Below, in pieces: positions 1 to 8,864 of a stretch of 64,000 nucleotides of DNA (positions are counted from its first letter, which is position 1; each line of letters starts with the position of its first letter). Under the pieces are notes generated by a model. It had not been told where the DNA came from. It searched no databases and saw nothing but the letters and a program-made list of their open reading frames with translations. The DNA lies in NCBI RefSeq assembly GCF_030283205.1, contig NZ_JASNWF010000009.1:248001-312000 (forward strand), in the 5' to 3' direction. The DNA comes from Actinomadura opuntiae. GTDB lineage: Bacteria > Actinomycetota > Actinomycetes > Streptosporangiales > Streptosporangiaceae. Both the position numbers and the translations under genes were made by a program.

Positions 1-113
1 CCGCCGCGTGCGCGGACGCGGTCGGGCCCGTCGGGCTGGTGCTGGCGATCGCCGCGCTCCAGTTCGCGGGCGCCGCCACCGGCTGGCTGCTGCTCCGGGC
101 ACCGACTCGCTGA
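1..113 (+). CDS. C-terminal end of a membrane protein (partial)
   Basis: The reading frame whose codons begin at position 3 encodes about 36 residues rich in Ala, Leu, Val and Gly and ends in TGA at 111-113. The composition fits the last transmembrane helix of a polytopic protein, for example an MFS transporter, followed by a short Arg-containing tail. The gene begins outside the window, so the family cannot be fixed. It runs in the same direction as the ArsR/SRPBCC pair about 40 bp downstream. Confidence 0.5.
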   Translation, partial: AACADAVGPVGLVLAIAALQFAGAATGWLLLRAPTR

Positions 114-155
114 CCTCGTTACATTCCTTGACGGTTATATTCCGAGTGAGGCATA

Positions 156-500
156 TTGGGGGACATGGCAACCGCGGTGTGGAACGCGCTCGCCGATCCG
201 GCCCGCCGGGCGATCCTGGACCGGCTGCTGCACGGGCCGCGGCCGGTCGGCGACCTCGCGCGCGAGTGCGGGCTCAGCCAGCCCGGCACGTCCAAGCACC
301 TGCGCGTGCTGCGCGAGGCCGGGCTGGTCGACGTCGAGCGCGACGCGCAGCGCCGGCTGTACACGATCCGGCCCGCCCCGATGGCGGAGCTGGACGCCTG
401 GCTCGCGCCCTACCGCCGGCTGTGGAACGCGAGCCTGGACGCCCTCGGCGACCGGCTGGACGCCCGGGCCACCGACGACCGGAAAGGCGACCCATCATGA
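156..500 (+). CDS. ArsR-family winged-helix repressor
   Basis: This 114-residue protein is almost entirely one winged helix-turn-helix domain. Residues about 5-80 carry the ArsR pattern: LADPARRAILDRL, then GLSQPGTSKHLRVLREAGLV as recognition helix, then a wing (VERDAQRRLYTI). It lacks the Cys pairs of metal sensors, so it belongs to the non-metal group that usually regulates an adjacent SRPBCC gene. TTG at 156 has a GTGAGG-like ribosome site 5-6 nt upstream; ATG at 165 is the alternative start but has poorer spacing. The stop overlaps the next gene (ATGA at 497-500), implying translational coupling. Confidence 0.85.
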   Translation: MGDMATAVWNALADPARRAILDRLLHGPRPVGDLARECGLSQPGTSKHLRVLREAGLVDVERDAQRRLYTIRPAPMAELDAWLAPYRRLWNASLDALGDRLDARATDDRKGDPS

Positions 501-1012
501 TCATCACCGATCCCGGCAGCTACCTCGAGCTGGACGGGCGCCCCGCCGTCCGCTTCGAGCGGATCTACGACCACCCGGTGGACCGGGTCTGGCGGATGGT
601 CACCGACCCGGCCGAGCTGGCCGGCTGGTTCCCGTCCCCGAAGATCACCATCGACCTCGCCGTGGGCGGCGCGATCACCTTCTCCGGCGACCCGAACATG
701 CCCGACGCCACGTCCACCGGCCGCGTCGTCGACCTCGTGCCGCCGCGCCGGCTCGCGTTCACCTGGGGCGGCGACGAGCTGCACTTCGACCTCGAACCGC
801 TCGCCGGCGACCGGACCCGGTTCGTCCTGACCAACGTGCTCGAGGCCCGGAACACGGCGGCGCGCAACGCGGCGGGCTGGGACGTCTGCCTGGCCGCGCT
901 CGACGCCCTGGCCGAGGGCCGCGCGGCCGAACCGCCGGAGTGGAAGCCGAAGTACGACGCGTACGTCGCCGCCGGCCTCCCCTCCGGCGCTGCGATCCCC
1001 GGCCAGGACTGA
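497..1012 (+). CDS. SRPBCC (AHSA1-type) ligand-binding protein
   Basis: A 171-residue START/AHSA1-type fold. Early residues FERIYDHPVDRVWRMVTDPAELAGWFP are the typical SRPBCC opening, followed by alternating beta strands and a long C-terminal helix (WDVCLAALDALAEG). Members bind small hydrophobic ligands or act as Hsp90-activator-like modules; no catalytic role can be read here. The ATG overlaps the ArsR stop, and ArsR-SRPBCC pairs of this kind are widespread in actinobacteria, so the regulator probably controls this gene as part of its own operon. A longer in-frame reading back to position 8 is a shadow with no coding character. Confidence 0.85.
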   Translation: MIITDPGSYLELDGRPAVRFERIYDHPVDRVWRMVTDPAELAGWFPSPKITIDLAVGGAITFSGDPNMPDATSTGRVVDLVPPRRLAFTWGGDELHFDLEPLAGDRTRFVLTNVLEARNTAARNAAGWDVCLAALDALAEGRAAEPPEWKPKYDAYVAAGLPSGAAIPGQD

Positions 1013-1020
1013 TCCGGCGG

Positions 1021-1602
1021 CTAGGGCTTCGGGACGGCCCGGTAGGTGAGCAGGGGGATGCCGTCGCCGACCATGCGGGTGCCGACCAGGCGCATGGGCT
1101 TCTTGTCGCTCGTCTCGCCGAAGAGGCGCTCGCCGGCCCCGAGCACGAACGGGTAGACCATCAGCCGCAGCTCGTCGGCGAGATCGTGCTCGATCAGCGT
1201 CTGCACGAGCCGGCCGCTGGCGTACACGACGATGTCCCCCTTCACCTGCTGCTTCAGCGCCGAGATCTCCTCCACGGCGTCGCCCTTCACGATCGACGTG
1301 TTGTCCCACGCGAGGTCGACGGCGGACGAGGAGACGACGTGCTTGGGCAGGCTCCGCAGCCGGTCCGCCCACGCGCCGGTCCGCGACGCCCAGCCCCGCG
1401 CGACGAACCACTCGTAGCTCCGCCGTCCCATGAGCAGCGCCTCGGCGCCCAGCGCCTCCTCGTACTCGGCCCCGGCCCAGGCGTCGCGGTCCTCGGCGGT
1501 CATCCACTCGAACCAGCGGCCGAACCGGGAGTCCTCCTCGCCGGCCGCGATCTCGATGACCCCGTCCAGCGAGACGTTCTCGCTGATGACGATCCTTCCC
1601 AT
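1021..1602 (-). CDS. RibD C-terminal-domain (DHFR-like) reductase
   Basis: A 193-residue RibD_C/dihydrofolate-reductase-like protein. It opens with IVISENVSLDGVIE, a typical strand plus substrate-loop motif, then LLMGRRSYEWF (NADPH-site helix), a GDIVVYASGRLVQTL segment and VYPFVLGAGERLFG near the C-terminus. These stand-alone proteins are called dihydrofolate reductase family proteins, but their real substrate is usually unknown. The ATG at 1600-1602 is preceded on its strand by AGAAGCACC; a longer frame upstream is only a shadow of the sigma gene. It is divergently oriented to the ECF sigma gene, and the roughly 150 bp between them would contain both promoters. Confidence 0.85.
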   Translation of the reverse strand: MGRIVISENVSLDGVIEIAAGEEDSRFGRWFEWMTAEDRDAWAGAEYEEALGAEALLMGRRSYEWFVARGWASRTGAWADRLRSLPKHVVSSSAVDLAWDNTSIVKGDAVEEISALKQQVKGDIVVYASGRLVQTLIEHDLADELRLMVYPFVLGAGERLFGETSDKKPMRLVGTRMVGDGIPLLTYRAVPKP

Positions 1603-1749
1603 GGTGCTTCTCCCATCGGTGTCGTGAACTGTCACCGATGCAGATGCCGCGGCATCGGCAAAAGGGGCGCCTCCCGACCGCCCCCTTCGGGCCCGGGCCG
1701 GCGTCCGTACAGGATGGAAGCGAACGGTCGCGGAAAGGGGTGGCGAGCG

Positions 1750-2760
1750 GTGGTGGGAGCCGACCTGATCACAAGGGCGCGGGCCGGGGACGGCGAGGCG
1801 TTCCGCGAACTGACCGAGCCGTACCGCCGGGAGTTGCAGGTGCACTGCTACCGGATGCTCGGATCGTTCCAGGATGCCGAGGACGCCCTCCAGGACGCCC
1901 TGCTCGACGCCTGGCGGGGCCTCGGCGGGTTCGACGGCCGGGCCTCGATCCGCACGTGGCTGTACCGGATCGCCACGAACCGGTGCCTCAGCACGCTCCG
2001 CGCGGCCGCCCGGCGCCCGGCCAAGGCGTGGGACGTCCCCGGCGTCGAGCCGCCCGAGCCGACCCGGCTGGGCGAGGTCGTGTGGCTGGAGCCGTTCCCG
2101 GACGCGCTCCTCGAAGGCGCGGCCGATGCGCCGCTCGGCCCCGAGGCCCGCTACGAGCGGACCGAGTCGGTGTCGCTGGCCTTCGTGACCGCGCTCCAGG
2201 CCCTGCCGCCCCGCCAGCTCGCCGTCCTCGTCCTGCGCGACGTCCTCGGATTCCACGCGGACGAGGTGGCCGGCATGCTGGACACGACCGTCGACTCGGT
2301 CAAGAGCGCCCTCAAGCGGGCGCGGGCCGGCCTGCGGCAACGACGGCCGGCGCTGACCGGCGGCGAACCGGCTCCCGCCGCCGGCTCGCCCGCCGAGAAC
2401 GCGGTGGTGGCGGGTTTTGTCCGCGCGTGGGAGGCCGCCGACGTCGACGCGCTGGTGGCCCTGCTCACCGATGACGCCTTCGTGTCCATGCCGCCGCTGC
2501 CCTTCGAGTACGAGGGCCGGGACGTGGTGGCGGGCTTCTGCGCCGGGCTGTTCGACGCGGGACGCAGGTTCGACCTCGTGCCGACGCGTGCCAACGGCCA
2601 GCCCGCGTTCGGCAGCTACCTGCGCACTCCCACCGGCGCCCGCCACGGGACGGGGCTGTTCGTCCTCACGCTGGCAGGCGGCCGGATCAGCGCCATGACC
2701 CGCTTCGAGAACAGCGTGCTGCCGTCGTTCGGGTTGCCGCGCTCGCTCCCGAGCCGGTAG
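1750..2760 (+). CDS. ECF sigma-70 factor with C-terminal SnoaL-like domain
   Basis: A sigma factor of about 336 residues. The N-terminal half has region 2 (FRELTEPYRRELQVHCYRML, then AEDALQDALLDAWRG and RTWLYRIATNRCL) and region 4 (ALQALPPRQLAVLVLRDVLG, then TTVDSVKSALKRARAGL). The last roughly 130 residues form a SnoaL/NTF2-like domain (AWEAADVDALVALLTDDAFVSMPP), the architecture of the TIGR02960 (SigX5-like) group, where the extra domain modulates activity in place of a separate anti-sigma. GTG at 1750 sits 9 nt after AAAGGGG; ATG at 1714 gives a longer but less supported N-terminus. No anti-sigma gene is adjacent. Confidence 0.88.
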   Translation: MVGADLITRARAGDGEAFRELTEPYRRELQVHCYRMLGSFQDAEDALQDALLDAWRGLGGFDGRASIRTWLYRIATNRCLSTLRAAARRPAKAWDVPGVEPPEPTRLGEVVWLEPFPDALLEGAADAPLGPEARYERTESVSLAFVTALQALPPRQLAVLVLRDVLGFHADEVAGMLDTTVDSVKSALKRARAGLRQRRPALTGGEPAPAAGSPAENAVVAGFVRAWEAADVDALVALLTDDAFVSMPPLPFEYEGRDVVAGFCAGLFDAGRRFDLVPTRANGQPAFGSYLRTPTGARHGTGLFVLTLAGGRISAMTRFENSVLPSFGLPRSLPSR

Positions 2761-2773
2761 CCGCGCCGGACGG

Positions 2774-3352
2774 TTACTCCGGCGGGCGCAGGCCGGCGAT
2801 CAGGAGGCCGACGAGCCGGCGCGCGTCGTAGCGGTCGTCGCTCTCCGCGCCGATGCAGAGGTTGCCGATGCCCCGCATGAGTTCGTAGGCGCCGATACCG
2901 GAGCGGATCTCGCCGGCGGCGGCCGCGGCGTCGAGCAGCTGCGCGCACACGGGCATGAGGCGGTCGAGGAAGTAGGCGTGCAGCGTCTCGAAGCCGGCCG
3001 TGTCGGACCGCAGCACGCCGGCCAGCCCGTGCTTGGTGACCAGGAAGTCGACGAACAGGTCGATCCAGCGCCCCAGCGCCGCGTACGGCGTCGCGCTCTC
3101 CTCCAGCAGGGCGGGTCCGGCCTCGGCGCAGGCCTCGACCTGGTGCCGGTAGACGGCCACGATGAGGTCCGCCCGCGTCGGGAAGTGGCGGTAGATCGTG
3201 GCCGTCCCGACGCCCGCCCTGGCCGCGATGTCGCGGACCGGCGCCTCCACGCCCGAGGTCACGAAGATCTCGGCGGCCGCGTCGAGCAGGGCCTCCTGGT
3301 TGCGCCGGGCGTCCGCCCGCCTGGGCCGGGCCGCGCGCTCGCCGTCGTCCAC
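2774..3352 (-). CDS. TetR-family repressor
   Basis: A 192-residue TetR/AcrR regulator. The N-terminal helix-turn-helix is clear (RRNQEALLDAAAEIF, then VRDIAARAGVGTATIYRHFP, at residues about 18-63), followed by an all-helical ligand-binding half. GTG at 3350-3352 has GGAGG about 5 nt upstream; a longer open frame upstream runs across the operators and is not credible. It diverges from the hydrolase at 3523, with two near-identical operators between them, which predicts autorepression and control of the hydrolase. Confidence 0.88.
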   Translation of the reverse strand: MDDGERAARPRRADARRNQEALLDAAAEIFVTSGVEAPVRDIAARAGVGTATIYRHFPTRADLIVAVYRHQVEACAEAGPALLEESATPYAALGRWIDLFVDFLVTKHGLAGVLRSDTAGFETLHAYFLDRLMPVCAQLLDAAAAAGEIRSGIGAYELMRGIGNLCIGAESDDRYDARRLVGLLIAGLRPPE

Positions 3353-3379
3353 CGTGCCTCCGACTCGTGGGTTGCTAAA

Positions 3380-3420
3380 CGGGACAAGGTTCCGTATCGT
3401 TGAAACGGGACAAGGTCCCG
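3380..3420. promoter_or_regulatory. Twin TetR operators in a divergent promoter
   Basis: 3406-3420 is a perfect 6-3-6 palindrome (CGGGAC AAG GTCCCG). 3380-3394 is the same site with one changed base (CGGGAC AAG GTTCCG). Their centres are 26 bp apart. TTGAAA at 3400-3405 lies between them as a possible -35 box for the rightward hydrolase gene. The location between tetR and its divergent neighbour is the classic arrangement for a TetR-controlled pair. Confidence 0.7.
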
Positions 3421-3522
3421 CTTTCCATGATGCCAGAGCGCGGGCCCGGCCACCAGGCCCCGCCCCTCCGCCGCCACCCGCCCGCGACCTCGCACGTCCG
3501 GGCCCACCGAACGAAGGCACCC

Positions 3523-4434
3523 ATGCCGAACTCCTCAACCGTGGTCGTCACCGCCAAGCCCGTCGTCCTGCCCGCCCCCGGACGCGGCGATGACCTCCAG
3601 GTCAGCGTGTCCGCGCCCGCGACCGGCGGCGACCTGCCCGTCATCGTGTTCTCGCACGGTTTCGGCTGGTCGATGGACGGTTACGCGCCGCTGGCCGACC
3701 ACTGGGCCGCGCACGGCTTCGCGGTCGTCCGGCCCACCCACCTCGACTCCCGGAGGCTCGGCGTCCCCGCCGACGACCCCCGCACGCCGCGGATCTGGCG
3801 CCTGCGCGTCGACGACCTGACGCGCGCCATCGACGGGCTCGACGTCCTGGAGGCCGCCGTTCCCGGCCTCGCCGGGCGCCTCGACCGCACCCGCATCGCA
3901 GTGGCCGGCCATTCCTGGGGAGCCCAGACGGCGAGCATGCTGCTGGGCGCACGCGTCCTGGACGCGGACGGCGTCCCCGGCGAGGACATGTCCGACCCCC
4001 GCGTGAAGGCGGGCGTGCTGCTCGCCCTGACCGGCCGCGGCGGTACCGACCTGTCGCCGTTCGCGGCCGAGCACTTCCCCTTCATGAACCCGTCCTTCGA
4101 CGACATGACCACACCCGCGCTCATCGTCGCCGGCGACCACGACCGGTCGCCGCTGACCACCCGGGGGCCCGACTGGTTCACCGACCCCTACGTCCTCAGC
4201 CCCAAGGACAAGAGCCTGCTCACGCTGTTCGGAGCGGAGCACTCGCTCGGCGGCATCCCCGGATACGAGGTCGCGGAGACGACGGACGAGAGCCCCGAAC
4301 GCGTCGCCCTGATCCAGCGGCTCACCACCGCCTACCTGCACGGTGTCCTCGACCCGGACGACACCGCCTGGCAGGAGGCGCGCTCCGCGCTGGAGAACGA
4401 CCCCCGCCCGCTGGGGCGCCTCGAAAGCAAGTAA
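3523..4434 (+). CDS. Alpha/beta hydrolase (dienelactone hydrolase/chlorophyllase-like)
   Basis: A 303-residue hydrolase without signal peptide. IVFSHGFGWSMDGYAPLADHW is the oxyanion-hole region, VAGHSWGAQTASM contains the nucleophile serine (GHSWG), and AGDHDRSP and GAEHSLGG near the C-terminus supply the likely acid and histidine. The Asp-rich, disulphide-free form resembles cytoplasmic esterases of the dienelactone-hydrolase/PET-hydrolase-like superfamily. The natural substrate cannot be inferred. It lies just downstream of the twin TetR operators, so it is probably induced by the repressor ligand. The LLM oxidoreductase follows after 36 bp and may be cotranscribed. Confidence 0.82.
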   Translation: MPNSSTVVVTAKPVVLPAPGRGDDLQVSVSAPATGGDLPVIVFSHGFGWSMDGYAPLADHWAAHGFAVVRPTHLDSRRLGVPADDPRTPRIWRLRVDDLTRAIDGLDVLEAAVPGLAGRLDRTRIAVAGHSWGAQTASMLLGARVLDADGVPGEDMSDPRVKAGVLLALTGRGGTDLSPFAAEHFPFMNPSFDDMTTPALIVAGDHDRSPLTTRGPDWFTDPYVLSPKDKSLLTLFGAEHSLGGIPGYEVAETTDESPERVALIQRLTTAYLHGVLDPDDTAWQEARSALENDPRPLGRLESK

Positions 4435-4470
4435 GCGAAACCCCGACTACCGCGAAAGGGGCCACGGCCC

Positions 4471-5340
4471 ATGCCGCACGCACCCAGTTTCGGGATCATG
4501 ACCGCGCCGATGCAGGTCGGCTACCACGACATCCTGCGGGTATGGCGCGAGGCCGACGCGATCCCGGAGATCGGCCACGCCTGGCTGTTCGACCACCTCA
4601 TGCCGATCGGCGGCGACCCCGGCGGCCCGGCCCTCGAAGGCTGGACGCTGCTGTCCGCGCTCGCCGCGCAGACCCGGCGGCTGCGCCTCGGCCTGCTGGT
4701 GACCAGCAACCGGTTCCGCCCGCCGGCGATGCTCGCCAAGATCGCCACCACCGTCGACCTCGTCTCCGGCGGACGGCTCGACTTCGGCATCGGCGCCGGC
4801 TCGCGCCCCGGCCACCCGCTCGCCCGGCGCGAGTACGAGGCGCACGGCCTGCCCTTCCACGGCTTCGAGCACTCCGTGGAGAGCCTCGCCGAAGCGTGCA
4901 CGATCATCCGGAGGCTGTGGACGGAGACCGAGCCGTTCGACTTCGCCGGCGAGCACCACCGGCTGACCGGCGCGTTCGGCAACCCCAAGCCCGTCCAGCG
5001 CCCGCACCCGCCGATCCTCATCGGCGGACGCTCGTCCGCGACGCTGCGGGTGGTCGCCGAACACGCCGACCTGTGGAACATCCCCGGCGGCGACATCGCG
5101 GACGTCACCGCCCGCAGCGCGCTGCTCGACCGGTACTGCGCCGACATCGGCCGCGACCCCGCCTCGATCACCCGCTCCGTCCACCTGCCCGTCTCCTACG
5201 ACGAGCCCGGCGCCACCAGGGCCGCGATCGGCGAGGCGCTCGACGCCGGTTTCCGGCACTTCGTCCTCTCCCTGCCCTCGCCCTACCCCGCCGGCGCCGC
5301 GCAGTGGGTCGCCGACGAGGTGATCAAGCCGTCCGCCTGA
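4471..5340 (+). CDS. LLM-class flavin-dependent oxidoreductase
   Basis: A 289-residue bacterial-luciferase-like TIM barrel. Evidence includes HAWLFDHLMPIGGDP near residue 35, TRRLRLGLLVTSNRFRPPAMLAK in the middle of the barrel, LDFGIGAGSRPGHP, and KPVQRPHPPILIGGRS with VVAEHADLWNI in the C-terminal half. In actinomycetes many such enzymes use F420 rather than FMN; the sequence alone does not decide. GAAAGGGG lies about 10 nt upstream of the ATG. The 36-bp gap to the hydrolase suggests an operon. Confidence 0.85.
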   Translation: MPHAPSFGIMTAPMQVGYHDILRVWREADAIPEIGHAWLFDHLMPIGGDPGGPALEGWTLLSALAAQTRRLRLGLLVTSNRFRPPAMLAKIATTVDLVSGGRLDFGIGAGSRPGHPLARREYEAHGLPFHGFEHSVESLAEACTIIRRLWTETEPFDFAGEHHRLTGAFGNPKPVQRPHPPILIGGRSSATLRVVAEHADLWNIPGGDIADVTARSALLDRYCADIGRDPASITRSVHLPVSYDEPGATRAAIGEALDAGFRHFVLSLPSPYPAGAAQWVADEVIKPSA

Positions 5341-5347
5341 CCGGACC

Positions 5348-6229
<882 letters not shown>

Positions 6230-6259
6230 GAGAGCCTCCCCGTTTATTGGCGGCATCAA

Positions 6260-6302
6260 CGTTGGCACCACCAATGAACCTATATCGTTGGTCCTACCAA
6301 CG
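6260..6302. promoter_or_regulatory. Palindromic operators upstream of the dehalogenase-like gene
   Basis: 6286-6302 is a perfect 17-bp 7-3-7 palindrome (CGTTGGT CCT ACCAACG). 6260-6276 is a degenerate copy (CGTTGGC ACC ACCAATG). They sit 30-75 bp upstream of the 6229 start on the minus strand and just past the 3' end of the neighbouring tetR gene, so they most likely control the hydrolase. Whether the adjacent TetR binds them is inference. Confidence 0.55.
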
Positions 6303-6316
6303 CAAGGGAGGTCGCG

Positions 6317-6967
6317 TTATCCGCCGGCCTTCCGGCCGACGGCCTCGATGCCCGCCAGCACGATGTGCAGGCCGTACTCGAAGTCGTCGTCGCTGTCGGC
6401 GGCGGAGAGCTCCTTCGTCACGCTCGCCGTCAGGGGATACCGGGTCTCGTCGATGGTCATCTTCTGCGCATAGGGGTTGGGGCCCGCGTAGTTCTCGCCC
6501 GTACGCGCTTGCTGCTCGATCGTGAAGCCCACGACGTAGTGCAGGACCGCGGGGAACGCGCGGGCCGCCTCGGCGGTCGGGAAGCCGGCGTCGGTGAGCG
6601 TGCGCAGAACCAGTTCGAGCGTCCGCCCGATGGACGGACCGGTCGAGTAGGACCCGGCGGTGACCCTGGCGCCGTCGCGGTAGCGAAGCATCGCGTCGCG
6701 CATCCTGCGTGCGAGGCCGGCGATCCATTGCTGCCAGGTCTCGTTGCGGCCGGGGCCTTCGATGCCGTCGGCCGCCTCGGCGATGATCAGCCCGGCCATC
6801 AGGTCGAGCAGCTCGTGCTTGTTCCTGACGTGCCAGTAGAGCGTGGGCGCCTGGACGCCCAGCTCCTTGGCGAGCATCCGCATGGTGAGGCCGTCGAGGC
6901 CGCCGTCGTTCAGCAGCCGCAGGCCGGTCCGGGCGATCAGGTCGGGTGTGAGAGGCACGCTTGACAC
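6317..6967 (-). CDS. TetR-family repressor with TetR_C-type ligand domain
   Basis: A 216-residue repressor. The HTH is at residues about 10-55 (GLRLLNDGGLDGLTMRMLAKELGV, then APTLYWHVRNKHELLDLM). The APTLYWHV form and the C-terminal helices (HYVVGFTIEQQAR, then FEYGLHIVLAGIEA) match the tetracycline-repressor subfamily. It starts with GTG at 6965-6967. It diverges from the FAD monooxygenase at 7033 with only 65 bp between them, mirroring tetR/efflux or tetR/tetX-like pairs. Confidence 0.87.
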   Translation of the reverse strand: MSSVPLTPDLIARTGLRLLNDGGLDGLTMRMLAKELGVQAPTLYWHVRNKHELLDLMAGLIIAEAADGIEGPGRNETWQQWIAGLARRMRDAMLRYRDGARVTAGSYSTGPSIGRTLELVLRTLTDAGFPTAEAARAFPAVLHYVVGFTIEQQARTGENYAGPNPYAQKMTIDETRYPLTASVTKELSAADSDDDFEYGLHIVLAGIEAVGRKAGG

Positions 6968-7023
6968 TCTATCGCCATTAGAGCTATATCTAACGACGTT
7001 CGAGAGTCCTCTAATATCGTTAG
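6961..7023. promoter_or_regulatory. tetR-monooxygenase divergent promoter/operator
   Basis: On the plus strand TTGACA (6961-6966) and TATATC (6985-6990), 18 bp apart, form a strong sigma-70-type promoter for the monooxygenase. Inverted arms CTAACGA (6990-6996) and TCGTTAG (7017-7023) flank the expected transcription start and suit a repressor site. The -35 box overlaps the tetR start codon, so both transcripts would be controlled here. Confidence 0.5.
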
Positions 7024-7032
7024 GGAGTGGTC

Positions 7033-8403
7033 ATGGAGGACGTGGTCATCGCCGGCGCCGGGCCGACCGGCCTGATGCTGGCCTGCGAGCTGCGGCTGGC
7101 CGGGGTGGACGCGCTGGTGCTCGAAAGGCTGACCGAGCCCACGCCCGACTCCAGGGCGGGCGGGCTGCATCCGCGGTCCCTGGAGGTGCTCGACCAGCGG
7201 GGGATGCTCGACCCGTTCCTGGCCGAGGGGCGTCCGCTGCCGGGCACGCGCTTCGCCGGGCTGCCGCTCGACCTGTCGGGGCTGCCGACCCGGTATCCGT
7301 TCCTGCTCGTGATCGTTCAACGCCGGATCGAGCGGCTGCTCGAGGCCCGCGCCCGGGAGCTGGGGGTGCGGATCCGCCGCGGCGTCGAGGTGACGGGCCT
7401 ACACACCGAGCCGGTGTCGGCGGCCGCGGAGTCGGTCGTGGTCGAGACCACGGCCGGGCCCGTTCAGGCGCGCTACCTGGTCGGTTGCGACGGCGGCCGC
7501 AGCGTGGTGCGCCGGCTGGCGGGCATCGACTTCCCCGGCACGCCGGCGACCACCACGTCGATCCTCGGAGATGTCGAACTCACCGATCCGCCCGCGGAGC
7601 GGTTCCTGCTCCAGCGGACGCCGCGCGGGAACTTCTCGGTGCTCGGCTTCGAGGAGGGGTGGCGGCGGGTGATCGTGGACGAGGCCGGGTCGACCGTCGC
7701 CGACTCGACGGCCATCGGCTTCGAGGACCTGCGGGCGATGCTCGTCCGGGTGGCGGGCACCGATTTCGGGATGCACAGCCCGCGGTGGATCTCGCGATTC
7801 ACCGACGCCGCCCGGCAGGCGGCGCGTTACCGCTCCGGGCGTGTGCTGCTGGCCGGGGACGCGGCGCACGTCCACTCGCCGGCCGGAGGGCAGGGGCTGA
7901 ACACCGGGCTGCAGGACGCGTTCAATCTCGGCTGGAAGCTCGCGCTCGTCGTGCGGGGAAGCGCCGACGAGGAGCTGCTCGACACCTACCACGAGGAGCG
8001 GCACCCCGTGGGCGCCCGGGTGCTGTCGAACACGCGCGCGCAGAGCGCGATGAGCGCACCCGGCGCGCATGTGGACGCGCTCCGGGCGCACGTGGGCGAC
8101 ATGCTCGCGACGCCGGACGCGAACCGGAAGATCGCCATGATGATCACGGGGCTGGACGTCTCCTATGGGCTCGGACCGCGCGTGACCGACCGGGACCTGC
8201 CCGACGGGACGCGGCTGTTCGAGCACCTTCGCACCGGTCGCCCGATCCTGGTCGATGCCTCGGACGAGCCCGTGGACGGCCGCCTCGTGACCGAGCTCAA
8301 GGCATCCGGAGAACCGCTGCTGATCAGGCCCGACGGGCACCCGGCCTGGGACGCGTCGCTGGGCCGCGAAGCGCTGTCCACAGCCCTGCGACCCTGGCGT
8401 TGA
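7033..8403 (+). CDS. FAD-dependent aromatic monooxygenase (rifampicin/tetracycline-monooxygenase-like)
   Basis: A 456-residue class A flavoprotein monooxygenase. VVIAGAGPTGLMLACEL (residues 4-20) is the GxGxxG ADP-binding motif, YLVGCDGGRSVVRR is the DG motif, and VLLAGDAAHVHSPAGGQGLN is the GD motif contacting FAD ribose. The LQDAFNLGWKLALVV helix follows, then a reduced C-terminal thioredoxin-like domain. The family hydroxylates aromatic drugs or polyketide intermediates using NAD(P)H and oxygen. ATG at 7033 has AGGGAG upstream. The divergent TetR_C-type repressor suggests induction by an aromatic compound, possibly an antibiotic (inference). Confidence 0.86.
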   Translation: MEDVVIAGAGPTGLMLACELRLAGVDALVLERLTEPTPDSRAGGLHPRSLEVLDQRGMLDPFLAEGRPLPGTRFAGLPLDLSGLPTRYPFLLVIVQRRIERLLEARARELGVRIRRGVEVTGLHTEPVSAAAESVVVETTAGPVQARYLVGCDGGRSVVRRLAGIDFPGTPATTTSILGDVELTDPPAERFLLQRTPRGNFSVLGFEEGWRRVIVDEAGSTVADSTAIGFEDLRAMLVRVAGTDFGMHSPRWISRFTDAARQAARYRSGRVLLAGDAAHVHSPAGGQGLNTGLQDAFNLGWKLALVVRGSADEELLDTYHEERHPVGARVLSNTRAQSAMSAPGAHVDALRAHVGDMLATPDANRKIAMMITGLDVSYGLGPRVTDRDLPDGTRLFEHLRTGRPILVDASDEPVDGRLVTELKASGEPLLIRPDGHPAWDASLGREALSTALRPWR

Positions 8404-8416
8404 CATCGATCGATCG

Positions 8417-8764
8417 CTAGTCGGCCGGCTCGCCGTGGTCATTGGGGGATGCGAGGGAGGCGGCGCGTTCGTCCTCGCGCCGCTGGAGCTCGCGCAGCCG
8501 CTCCTCCGACCCGGCGACGAGCGTCGGCAGGAGCCCGCGCAGCTCCTCGCGCGTGGTGAGCGGGCGGCGGACGTGGCACGTCCAGACGTCCTCGTCGTCG
8601 TACCTGGTCAGGTAAGGCTCGGCCCACCGCCCGGCGGGTTCCCGGTACGGCGGCAGCGGATCAGCGTGATCGACGTACGGCTCGTCTCGCGCGTCATTCA
8701 TGGGGAGCATCCGTTCGTTCGAGGGTCGGCGCAGGACGCTGACGCCCTGGTCGTGCAACTCCAT
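8417..8764 (-). CDS. Hypothetical protein paired with a GntR regulator
   Basis: A 115-residue acidic protein without recognised domain, signal peptide or membrane segment. It is rich in Arg, Glu, Asp and Pro, with a C-terminal helical stretch (LRGLLPTLVAGSEERLRELQRREDE). Internal ATGs near residues 19-22 are possible alternative starts. It diverges from the small GntR gene at 8865. Similar short proteins often accompany one-domain GntR regulators in actinomycetes, but its function is unknown. Confidence 0.55.
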   Translation of the reverse strand: MELHDQGVSVLRRPSNERMLPMNDARDEPYVDHADPLPPYREPAGRWAEPYLTRYDDEDVWTCHVRRPLTTREELRGLLPTLVAGSEERLRELQRREDERAASLASPNDHGEPAD

Positions 8765-8864
8765 GAGCCGGCCCAGCTCCTCTCGCCGGGGTCGCTCATG
8801 GCCGCAACCTTATAACGCCTATGCAAGCCTGTGAAAGCACGGGTGTTCATATGAGGCACTTTGT

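Noticed and set aside
8..1012. A 334-residue frame covering the ArsR and SRPBCC region.
   Set aside because: Only its last 171 codons have SRPBCC character; the first part is an Arg-rich shadow of the ArsR gene.
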